Shown: piece by piece, positions 1 to 5,783 of the stretch
Layout: each line of letters opens with the position of its first letter
Position numbering within the stretch: position 1 is the stretch's first letter
The notes under the pieces: model-generated
Seen by the model: the letters and a program-made list of their open reading frames with translations, nothing else
Told to the model about the DNA's origin: nothing
The model's database searches: none
From: Bacteroidetes bacterium SW_11_45_7
GTDB lineage: Bacteria > Bacteroidota > Bacteroidia > Chitinophagales > SW-11-45-7
Assembly: GCA_003022985.1 (NCBI GenBank)
Contig: PXTV01000223.1
Location: 1-7,325 of the forward strand
DNA length: 7,325 nucleotides
Direction of reading: 5' to 3'
Position numbers and translations under genes: made by a program

Positions 1-38
1 ACAAGGTGTCTCGGCCGGGCAAACCAAAAGTACCTGCC

Positions 39-326
39 TCATCTCGCCTCGCCTCGCCTCAGGCGAGGGATAATGAGGTACGCGTTTTTGTGATGAACCA
101 TTTTTATTTTCTGTTCTTTACCATCATTGGCCAAATGCCGGTAGTTCCGGCTCACAAGGTAGTTGATATTGCAAACGGTTGAAATGGCAATATGCAAAGC
201 GTCCGGTCTTTTCTTTGCAGGTATTACACCTTGCTCTATATACAAATTCGCCAGGTGTTCAATTTTTACGAGCTGTTGGTTATTCAGAACAACTATTTCT
301 ATGGGATAGTCATCGATAATCTTCAA
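39..326 (-). pseudogene. C-terminal remnant of a PIN-domain (VapC-like) protein
   Basis: The 95 residues readable from a TTG at 326 match the second half of a PIN-domain ribonuclease of the VapC toxin type. The clearest stretch is PDALHIA (residues 41 to 47, holding the conserved acidic D42), followed by a strand-loop-helix with LVSRNYRHL, the usual YLVSxNxxHL signature. A full-length family member is roughly 130 to 150 residues and begins with a strand carrying the first catalytic Asp; that part is missing. The frame stays open upstream to a TGA at 419-421 with no ATG or GTG, and the other frames examined show no PIN N-terminus. The last residues (LRRGEAR) are encoded by a palindromic repeat, so the 3' end may also be replaced. 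No antitoxin gene is visible beside it. I read it as a dead fragment; expression of a short protein from TTG cannot be excluded. Confidence 0.68.
44..69. repeat. Palindromic repeat, copy 1, with tandem TCGCC units
   Basis: Three tandem TCGCC units (44-58) run into a perfect palindrome at 52-68: arms CCTCGCC and GGCGAGG around TCA. The same palindrome recurs at 496-512 and, with longer arms, at 586-606. It overlaps the 3' end of the PIN remnant. Short GC-rich palindromes of this kind occur between genes in many bacterial genomes; the function here is unknown. Confidence 0.75.
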
Positions 327-463
327 TAAATCATTTTTTAGAATGACATAGGTAAATATCCCTTGCGGATTTTGCGGCCAAATATGATTGAAAGCCCGTT
401 TGGTATTAATTCTTATATATCAAGCCTAAGGCCGGATACATTAAGTATGAATGTAAAACACAT

Positions 464-564
464 ATGATTTTGGTCAAACGGGTATTACAATCCTCCCTCG
501 CCTGAGGCGAGGCAGGCCTGAGGTCCCTCCAAAGGGACAGAAATAGGTGTTTGACCAAAATCAT
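464..564. repeat. 101-bp composite unit bounded by perfect 16-bp inverted repeats
   Basis: ATGATTTTGGTCAAAC at 464-479 is the exact reverse complement of 549-564. The 69 bases between the arms hold two more hairpins: the GC-rich palindrome at 496-512 and GTCCCT/AGGGAC at 523-538 with a CCAA loop. Pairing does not extend beyond the 16 bp on either side. The unit encodes no protein. It could be a small non-autonomous mobile element (MITE-like) or a folded RNA or DNA structure; no target-site duplication is obvious. Confidence 0.6.
496..512. repeat. Palindromic repeat, copy 2
   Basis: Perfect 7-bp arms CCTCGCC and GGCGAGG around TGA, differing from copy 1 only in the middle base of the loop. 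It lies inside the 464-564 unit and is followed by a second small inverted repeat at 523-538. Confidence 0.75.
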
Positions 565-585
565 TCGCAAAGAGGTGGCTGGTAT

Positions 586-606
586 CCTCTCGCCTTAGGC
601 GAGAGG
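586..606. repeat. Palindromic repeat, copy 3
   Basis: Arms CCTCTCGCC and GGCGAGAGG (9 bp each) surround TTA. It shares the CTCGCC/GGCGAG core of the other two copies but has two more paired bases per arm. It lies 21 bases right of the 464-564 unit. No T run follows, so it is not a typical terminator. Confidence 0.75.
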
Positions 607-921
607 GACAAAGGGGGTGGATACGCTAAGATGAAAAATTCGAGGTAATTGATAAATTTTATTCATTATCATGACCTTCTCAAGTCTTGGTTTGAATGAA
701 CAATAAAAAGCGGCCTTAACCCCATTTAGCAAGGGGGCTTTAAGCATATCATTCCATGACGAGTTTTGTAAGGTGACTCGTCAATCGGGATCATTTCCGG
801 TAGTCTGCTTACTTTGATAGTGTGTTATTCTTATAGTTTTTTTGATGGAACACATTATTTTATAGCCGCCTATTATCTATTGCCATTTAACTTTTGGCGG
901 GACCCTTGAGAGTAATGAGCC

Positions 922-972
922 CTCATAAATGAGAATTTTTAGATAAAAATTTTGTGTGGTTTCAAATTCTCA
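922..972. repeat. Nested inverted repeats upstream of the small membrane protein gene
   Basis: Three overlapping pairings: CTCAT/ATGAG at 922-933, TGAGAATTT at 930-938 with AAATTCTCA at 964-972, and AATTTTT/AAAAATT at 934-951 inside the latter. They end 37 bases before the ATG at 1010, so they could be a promoter-region operator or a 5' leader hairpin. They may also just reflect AT-rich sequence. Confidence 0.35.
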
Positions 973-1009
973 GTAAATTGGTAGCAATTATTAATTAAAA
1001 ACCAGAACT

Positions 1010-1318
1010 ATGGAACAACAAGGCAATGCAGACCAAATGGCGGGACAACAGAATGTTACCGCCACTACCCCGCACATCCCTTCAACGAAGGAATGGGTTG
1101 TAATTTTGTTAATATCAGCTATCCCTGTGGTTAACATCATCATGTTATTTTTATGGGCATTTAGTGATGATACGCCTCAAGCAAAGGCCAATTGGGCCAA
1201 AGCCACGCTTATTTGGATAGCAATTATCATAGGACTTTATATCCTTATGGCGATTGTGTTTGCAGGTGTATTAGGGTCATTGCTTGGTGGCGCAGCTTCA
1301 TCTGGCGGTGGCTTCTAA
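1010..1318 (+). CDS. Small two-helix membrane protein, hypothetical
   Basis: A 102-residue protein. A hydrophilic Gln/Asn/Thr-rich N-terminus (residues 1 to 28) precedes two hydrophobic segments, about 29 to 51 and 66 to 90, separated by a short polar loop containing SDDTPQAKANWAKA. It ends in a Gly/Ser-rich tail (GGAASSGGGF). The loop with a conserved-looking NWAKA segment between two helices resembles small uncharacterised membrane proteins common in Bacteroidota; I know no function for them. It is predicted to sit in the inner membrane. The ATG follows an A-rich stretch without a Shine-Dalgarno sequence, as usual for the phylum. It appears monocistronic: a strong terminator follows 22 bases after the stop and the next gene is convergent. 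Protein-coding status is well supported by composition and hydropathy; function is unknown. Confidence 0.8.
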   Translation: MEQQGNADQMAGQQNVTATTPHIPSTKEWVVILLISAIPVVNIIMLFLWAFSDDTPQAKANWAKATLIWIAIIIGLYILMAIVFAGVLGSLLGGAASSGGGF

Positions 1319-1340
1319 AGAATCAATAGCACACGGTTTC

Positions 1341-1371
1341 AAAACCCGCACATAATGCGTGCGGGTTTTTT
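1341..1371. terminator. Bidirectional rho-independent terminator
   Basis: AAAACCCGCAC (1341-1351) pairs perfectly with GTGCGGGTTTT (1359-1369) across a 7-base loop, followed by further T to 1371. The GC-rich stem with a T run on the right and an A run on the left should stop transcription from the plus-strand gene ending at 1318 and could also stop minus-strand transcripts from the convergent DoxX-like gene. Confidence 0.9.
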
Positions 1372-1442
1372 GATGATAGTAACTGTTGTTGATTTGTTAT
1401 ATGAATGATGGCCATTCTATATGAAGCTCTGACAAGTTTTCT

Positions 1443-1871
1443 TTAGTTGTGATCATGAACAAATCTTGCCAAACAGCTTCTAATTGGTTTGTTACTTTCT
1501 CTTATCCCTGAAACAAAAGAGCAAGAATAGAAAGAACGAGCCGGGAAATGGCCAGCAGGGATTTTTTGAAAAGGAGCCCGGATCCTTAAGTGCATTGCGA
1601 AAGCTCCAAGCATCAAGATAATCATTGTAATAACCGCGGGCATGACAAGGCTTTCAAAATAAATACCGATCAAAAGAAGTGTGGCTGCTATCAATTGAAT
1701 AGCGCCCAAAACATTCACAGACCAAGACGGAAGCCCGTAAACTTCGCATTCCTCTTTCATATTTGAAGCATTGCCACCCCTGTATTGAGTAGATTGTCCG
1801 TAACGAAGAAGCCAAACGTTGTAAAAGTCAATGGCAATTATAACCAGGCTTATGGTGCCGATGTATTCCAT
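1443..1871 (-). pseudogene. DoxX-like membrane protein gene with a C-terminal frameshift
   Basis: The product starts MEYIGTISLVIIAIDF and shows DoxX-like features: a first helix (about 3 to 20), a polar segment with MKEECEVYGLP (38 to 48), then helices at about 52 to 70 and 74 to 94, closing with HLRIRAPFQK (94 to 103). After K103 the annotated frame becomes hydrophilic (PAGHFPARSFYSCSF) and runs to residue 142, stopping at 1443. If one base of the T6 run at 1562-1567 (A6 on the coding strand) is skipped, the frame continues as SLLAISRLVLSILALLFQG and stops at 1502-1504. That restores the expected fourth helix and a 122-residue protein, typical for DoxX-like proteins. So the gene is frameshifted, or the run carries a sequencing error. 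DoxX-like proteins are inner-membrane proteins of mostly unclear, possibly redox-related, function. Assignment to the superfamily is fairly sure. Confidence 0.75.
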
Positions 1872-2056
1872 TTGAAATCGCTTATTTGTTTTTTAAGTTA
1901 TATTTTTTTGAATAATAACCCAACATTTCTCCTGAAATGTGGTAAATTTTAACCACTTCTAATTGGCAGTTGCCCATTATTGATTTGTTATAATGAAATG
2001 AAATGAAGTGAGAAGAGCAATATTCTGTATTATTTTCGTACCAAAACAATAGCTTT

Positions 2057-2896
2057 ATGCATTACCCGGCACTTTTATCGAGCATCTTCTTATTACTGGT
2101 CAATATTTTATTTTATAGCTGCATTGATGTAAGGAACACAAGCGAAGACCATAACAAAACAGTTAAGGACAGTCCTTCTCTCCGCGAATACTCAGTGCAA
2201 TCCGTGCTTTGGCAGCAACATGCTGCCGAGTACAGGGCATTGGCTTATCAGGCATTCAATCTTGCCGGGTACAGGTTGGAGGACATCCTGCAGCAAGAGC
2301 AACAGGGCAAGAAACCCATGGCCATCATCACAGATATTGATGAGACAGTGCTGGACAACAGCCGGTTCAATGCCAAGCTGATTGAAGAGGACGTGGCATA
2401 CAACAAGGAGCGGTGGATCAAATGGGCAAAACAGATCAATGCCGAGCCGGTCCCAGGATCACAGGAGTTCTTCAACCATGTGAAGGACAAAGGCGTGGAG
2501 GTCTTTTATATTTCCAACCGCTTCAAGGCCAATAAAGCTTCAACAGTTAAAAACCTGCGAAAGTACGATTACCCCTATGCCGATAGTGCTCACATCTTCC
2601 TCAAAGACACCACAAGCGGCAAGCAACCCAGACATGAGAAAGTGCTGGCCAATTACAACGTAGTACTCTACCTTGGCGATAACCTGTCAGATTTCCACAG
2701 CAGTTTTGACGATAAATCCACTCAAAAACGCAACCAGCTTGTGGGCAGCATGAAGAACAAGTTTGGGAAAAAGTTTATCGTCTTTCCCAACCCCATGTAC
2801 GGTGCCTGGGAAACAGATGGCATCTACGATGGCAAGTACGATTGGACAGCAGCCGAGAAGGACTCTATACGCAAGGCAAAACTGAAAGCCTATTGA
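2057..2896 (+). CDS. Class C acid phosphatase / 5'-nucleotidase, lipoprotein e(P4) family
   Basis: A 279-residue HAD-superfamily phosphatase. A hydrophobic leader ends in FYSC, so Cys22 is the likely lipid-modified residue, although Phe at -3 is a weak lipobox. The class C signature follows: TDIDETVLDNS at 92-102 (nucleophile D93, acid/base D95), motif II YISNR at 151-155 (S153), the motif III Lys around LK183, and motif IV GDNLSDF at 207-213 (D208, D212). The closing PNPMYGAWE (244-252) is also typical. Known relatives hydrolyse phosphomonoesters and nucleoside 5'-monophosphates at the outer membrane, in Haemophilus serving NMN uptake. Here it probably works on nucleotides or other phosphate esters outside the cytoplasm. 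The ATG at 2057 is the only ATG, GTG or TTG in frame after the upstream stop at 2009-2011. All catalytic motifs are intact. It is separated by 145 bases from the next gene and appears to be transcribed alone. Confidence 0.93.
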   Translation: MHYPALLSSIFLLLVNILFYSCIDVRNTSEDHNKTVKDSPSLREYSVQSVLWQQHAAEYRALAYQAFNLAGYRLEDILQQEQQGKKPMAIITDIDETVLDNSRFNAKLIEEDVAYNKERWIKWAKQINAEPVPGSQEFFNHVKDKGVEVFYISNRFKANKASTVKNLRKYDYPYADSAHIFLKDTTSGKQPRHEKVLANYNVVLYLGDNLSDFHSSFDDKSTQKRNQLVGSMKNKFGKKFIVFPNPMYGAWETDGIYDGKYDWTAAEKDSIRKAKLKAY

Positions 2897-3041
2897 TTGT
2901 CAGAACCATGCAGCATTAGTGAATAGAAAAATTGTGAAAGGATCTACTGATCTTCCAAAATCCTGTGTTTTATTTGATCTTAGCAACTGAATTCATTTTT
3001 CGTTACCGGCACACACGTTCCTTAACCTTCGCTATAGCATA

Positions 3042-3815
3042 ATGGCTCGCCCTTTTCTGACATACAAAACCGCGTCAATTATCTTTTGGGCATTGATTGT
3101 ACTGTTAGGGATAGGCAGTTGGTATAATTTAGTTAGTTGGTGGTGGTTGCTTATGCCGATTCTTTTATTCACTGTCTTGTTGGTTTACGGCTCAGTTTTT
3201 GTTTGTTCCCGGTTTTTTATTCCTGTAATTGGCGAAGGCAACAAAAGCAAGAAGCAGATTGCGCTTACCTTTGATGACGGGCCTGTAATGGAAGTGACTG
3301 ATCAGGTCCTCCAAGTGTTGAGTGCGCATAATGTTAAAGGCACGTTCTTTTGCATAGGCGAGCGGCTGTCACAAAACAGGAAACTTGGCCAGCAAATTCA
3401 TCAGGAGGGTCACTTGCTGGGCAATCACTCGTTTCATCACGGTTTTTGGTTCGATCTTTTGCCGGCAGCAAAAATGGAACGGGAATTGTGGCAGACCGAT
3501 GAGGAGATTGCTACAATTACGGGTCAGCAGCCGGAGTGGTTTCGGCCTCCCTACGGTGTGACCAATCCCGCATTAGCTAAAGCAGCTCAACGAACCGGGC
3601 ACAGATTGGCGGGGTGGAGTGTTCGATCGATGGATACGGTCAGCAGCAAAGATGCAAAAACTATTGCCGAAAAGGTGAAACGGCAGCTCAAACCGGGCGC
3701 CATTATCTTGTTTCACGACAGCCAGCCGTTGTTGCCGGATGTACTGGAAGAGGTGATCGCATTTGCCAAGAAAGAAGGCTACGATTTGGTGCGGCTTGAT
3801 GAAGTAGTTGATTAA
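3042..3815 (+). CDS. Membrane-anchored polysaccharide deacetylase (NodB homology domain)
   Basis: A 257-residue carbohydrate esterase family 4 protein. Two hydrophobic segments (about 10 to 30 and 33 to 57) form an N-terminal membrane anchor. The NodB domain spans about 72 to 250 with all expected motifs: TFDDGP at 76-81 (general base D78, metal ligand D79), HSFHH at 129-133 (metal ligands H129 and H133), RPPYG at 168-172, and LFHDS at 223-227 (catalytic H225). The family removes acetyl groups from N-acetylated sugars such as chitin oligomers or peptidoglycan using a divalent metal. Its substrate here is unknown. It is the first gene of a four-gene run; the neighbours (LolA-like carrier, lipoprotein, dehydratase) suggest work on a surface lipid or pigment rather than general wall turnover, as inferred from similar deacetylases in flexirubin-type clusters. 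The ATG lacks a Shine-Dalgarno sequence. Confidence 0.93.
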   Translation: MARPFLTYKTASIIFWALIVLLGIGSWYNLVSWWWLLMPILLFTVLLVYGSVFVCSRFFIPVIGEGNKSKKQIALTFDDGPVMEVTDQVLQVLSAHNVKGTFFCIGERLSQNRKLGQQIHQEGHLLGNHSFHHGFWFDLLPAAKMERELWQTDEEIATITGQQPEWFRPPYGVTNPALAKAAQRTGHRLAGWSVRSMDTVSSKDAKTIAEKVKRQLKPGAIILFHDSQPLLPDVLEEVIAFAKKEGYDLVRLDEVVD

Positions 3816-3858
3816 TTATTGCCCGGAAAGTATCAGAAACGGTAAACAGTTATCACCA

Positions 3859-4536
3859 ATGAATATCACGAAACGACAAGTCCTCGCCATTTTTTTATTT
3901 GTAGCATTATCAGGCCTGCCATTTGCCTTTCAAGTGCCATCCTCACTTTCAAAGGTAGACAACGGAGATTATCGTCAACTCAAGGATACGCTTGCTTTTA
4001 AAAAAGCGCTCCGGTACAAGAACGATACCACTCATACCATCATTAGCAACTTTGAGCAGCATAAGCAGCTCGAAGTGATGGAAGACCCTATCGTTACAAA
4101 CGGGAAGTTTTACTTTCAAAAGCCGGGCAAGTTACGATGGGAGTACACCGATCCTTTTGATTACCTGATCGTGATCAATGACGATAAAGTAATGATAGAG
4201 GATAAGGGGAACACCAGCAAGTTCGATATGGGTAATAATAAGCTTTTCCAACAGGTCAATGATCTGCTGGTTAACCTTGTACGGGGCGAAATATTTTCCA
4301 ATAACGATTACAGTGCAGAATTCTTTACAAATGAGAGCACTTACAAGGTTAAGCTTATCCCCAATAGTCAGGACATGAAGGATTACATGCAGGCCATTCA
4401 CATCATTTTTGGCAAAGATCGTTTGCAGGTTCAGCAAGTCAAGATGATGGAAAATTCAAGTGATTTTACTCGTATCGTCTTTTCGGAGAAACGATTGAAT
4501 GACGACATCCCAGAGGATTTATTTGATTTACGATGA
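3859..4536 (+). CDS. LolA-like outer membrane lipoprotein carrier protein
   Basis: With the ATG at 3859 this is a 225-residue periplasmic protein whose leader has basic residues (K5, R6) then a hydrophobic core (7 to 24), a normal signal peptide. A TTG at 3808 is in frame but would overlap the deacetylase stop and add 17 residues before the signal peptide, so it is unlikely. The mature part follows the LolA pattern: an N-terminal helix, IISNFEQHKQLEVMEDPI (61 to 78), then NGKFYFQKPGKLRWEY (81 to 96), the hallmark strand pair, and further beta strands to the end. LolA ferries lipoproteins through the periplasm in a half-barrel. Bacteroidota often carry extra copies in lipid or pigment clusters, so this copy may carry an aryl polyene-like lipid; that role is inferred. 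It follows the deacetylase by 43 bases and looks co-transcribed. Confidence 0.88.
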   Translation: MNITKRQVLAIFLFVALSGLPFAFQVPSSLSKVDNGDYRQLKDTLAFKKALRYKNDTTHTIISNFEQHKQLEVMEDPIVTNGKFYFQKPGKLRWEYTDPFDYLIVINDDKVMIEDKGNTSKFDMGNNKLFQQVNDLLVNLVRGEIFSNNDYSAEFFTNESTYKVKLIPNSQDMKDYMQAIHIIFGKDRLQVQQVKMMENSSDFTRIVFSEKRLNDDIPEDLFDLR

Positions 4537-4572
4537 TGGCTGGTGTTGAATACTCTCACTCGTAAAAATATC

Positions 4573-5271
4573 ATGAGGGATAAGGGCCTTTCCCGGTTCC
4601 ACCGATCATTTGCCGCAATAGGTTTAAGTTTTATCGGTTGTATTCTTATGGTTTGCCTTATTCCTTCCTGTGTTATTAGTGATTACAGTCATCTTAGCCA
4701 AACAGGCCACAAAACATTAACTAAAGGAACTTTACCAAAGGTCTTTCTGGCCGAATTTTCATCGGCCGTATATGATGCATCTATCGATGCTTATGGCAAT
4801 CACTTTAGCGGGCTTTTAGTGATTAAACGAATGAAGGGCGAGACCTTTCGCACAGTCCTTACCACAAAGTTTGGCTCCAACCTGTTCGATTTTTCTTTCC
4901 CTGAAGGATCGGATTCACTGGTTGTCCATCAATGCAGGGAGGAGTTGAACCGTCCTCGTTTTATCTCCCTTTATAAGCGAGATATTAATTTGCTACTGAT
5001 GCGCGATATTCTTCCTGCTCAAGCTAAGGTCTTGCAGTCAAAGTCAGGGAAAGGCCCCGTTTATCGTATCAAAAAGCCGGAGGGTCGTCATTTTTATTAT
5101 CTAAACGAAAATGAAAAACAATTACGTAAGATAGAGCAAGCTGGTTTTATGAAGGGAAAGCGAGTCATGATCTCACTAAAAAGTGCCAACAGTATGCAAC
5201 CTTCGCGCATTGTAATCAATCATCAAGGCGTGGACTTAGAAGTAGAACTTGCACTGATTAAATCGAATTGA
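4573..5271 (+). CDS. Lipoprotein of unrecognised family, possible LolB-like partner
   Basis: The ATG at 4573 gives 232 residues; a GTG at 4543 would add ten residues before the leader and is possible. Basic residues (R2, K4, R8, R11) precede a hydrophobic core ending in the lipobox IPSC, so Cys33 should be lipidated and the protein anchored, probably in the outer membrane. The mature part is beta-rich: FSGLLVIKRMKGETFRTVLTTKFGSNLFDFSF (78 to 109) alternates in short strands, and further strands follow at about 163 to 177 and 196 to 228. This G-L-L-x-I-K pattern with an FDF strand recalls the open beta-barrel of LolB, but similarity is too weak to name a family. It sits 36 bases after the LolA-like gene and one base before the dehydratase ATG, so it is surely in the same operon. 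A receptor role for the LolA-like carrier is a hypothesis. Confidence 0.8.
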   Translation: MRDKGLSRFHRSFAAIGLSFIGCILMVCLIPSCVISDYSHLSQTGHKTLTKGTLPKVFLAEFSSAVYDASIDAYGNHFSGLLVIKRMKGETFRTVLTTKFGSNLFDFSFPEGSDSLVVHQCREELNRPRFISLYKRDINLLLMRDILPAQAKVLQSKSGKGPVYRIKKPEGRHFYYLNENEKQLRKIEQAGFMKGKRVMISLKSANSMQPSRIVINHQGVDLEVELALIKSN

Positions 5272-5272
5272 T

Positions 5273-5641
5273 ATGTTGCTCCGGGATTTTTATACTATCG
5301 ATCAACTTGCCGTATCGGAGGAAGGGAAGTTGGAAGCCCATGTTACATTGAATACCAATCATGAGATCTATAATGGTCATTTTCCCGGTCAGCCCATTTT
5401 GCCAGGCGTTTGCTTGATCGAGATGGTTCGTGGCATAGTGGCTGGTCATTTGCAGCAGTCCCTGTTTTTCCAGGGTGCTGATCAGATCAAATTCATGAAT
5501 ATTGTGGATCCTCAATTAACAGATCACCTCACCTTTAAGCTGAGTCTGGAAGAACAGGATGGGGCGTATCAGGTTCATAACGAAGCCAGAGCTGGCGAAA
5601 TAACCTGTTTTAAGATGAAGGGGACATTTCTTGCTGAGTAA
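5273..5641 (+). CDS. FabZ-like 3-hydroxyacyl-ACP dehydratase (hotdog fold)
   Basis: A compact 122-residue single-hotdog protein. The active-site segment reads HEIYNGHFPGQPILPGVCLIE (30 to 50): H36 in GHFPG and E50, 14 residues later, match the catalytic His/Glu pair of FabZ. Hydrophobic helix residues 47 to 60 and beta strands with DQIKF (70 to 74) follow. The family removes water from 3-hydroxyacyl chains on acyl carrier protein, giving trans-2-enoyl chains. It is shorter than housekeeping FabZ (about 140 to 150 residues), and its neighbours are carrier and surface genes, so a specialised fatty acid or polyene pathway, as in flexirubin / aryl polyene loci, is more likely than primary lipid synthesis. 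The ATG is one base past the lipoprotein stop, so translation is probably coupled. A housekeeping copy is not in view, so a primary role cannot be ruled out. Confidence 0.88.
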   Translation: MLLRDFYTIDQLAVSEEGKLEAHVTLNTNHEIYNGHFPGQPILPGVCLIEMVRGIVAGHLQQSLFFQGADQIKFMNIVDPQLTDHLTFKLSLEEQDGAYQVHNEARAGEITCFKMKGTFLAE

Positions 5642-5722
5642 GACCTTTCCTTGAAAATCTTTTCTTGAAGGTTGTCTAATTGTAGCCTGCGGTTTCTCAA
5701 ATTTGCGTATCCTTTCTGTTTC

Positions 5723-5746
5723 GCTTTTGCAAAAGCTATTTTTTTT
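5723..5746 (+). promoter_or_regulatory. Palindrome plus T8 run between dehydratase and regulator
   Basis: GCTTTTGCAAAAGC (5723-5736) is a perfect 14-bp palindrome, followed by TA and a T8 run (5739-5746). As a hairpin it gives only a five-pair stem with a four-base loop, so it could be a weak terminator for the operon ending at 5641. It also lies 47 bases before the regulator ATG, a fitting place for a self-binding operator of a dimeric XRE protein. Sequence alone cannot choose between these. Confidence 0.4.
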
Positions 5747-5783
5747 CGACTAGTATTTCAATGCCCTAATAGTGGTAGCCTAT

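Larger units (their letters stand above)
327..1009. other. Gene-poor, repeat-rich intergenic stretch
   Basis: About 680 bases without a recognisable gene. The left end is the open but unrecognisable upstream continuation of the PIN remnant (to 421). Then come the 464-564 inverted-repeat unit, the 586-606 palindrome, an imperfect hairpin at 715-744 (CTTAA-CCCC paired with GGGG-TTAAG, a two-base bulge), a hairpin at 757-783 (TGACGAGT paired with ACTCGTCA, 11-base loop), and AT-rich nested inverted repeats at 922-972 just before the next gene. I saw no tRNA, rRNA or CRISPR-like pattern. It looks like a decayed or insertion-prone region. Confidence 0.6.

Noticed and set aside
44..606. CRISPR array
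   Set aside because: The repeats are short palindromes at irregular distances, without evenly sized spacers or cas genes.
812..844. Possible Bacteroidota promoter (TTTG then TAGTTTTT)
   Set aside because: The -7 box lacks the final G, the spacing is only about 17, and it lies some 165 bases before the nearest gene.
1402..1425. Imperfect inverted repeat ATATGAATG / CATTCTATAT as terminator of the DoxX-like gene
   Set aside because: Needs a bulge and has no T run on the minus strand; the 1341-1371 hairpin is a much better terminator.
3808..3858. TTG start for the LolA-like gene overlapping the deacetylase stop
   Set aside because: It would place 17 polar residues before a good signal peptide; the ATG at 3859 gives a normal leader.
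4132..4437. 101-residue minus-strand open frame
   Set aside because: Antisense shadow of the LolA-like gene, with no recognisable domain.
5258..5515. 85-residue minus-strand open frame
   Set aside because: Antisense to the dehydratase, whose catalytic motif confirms the plus-strand frame.
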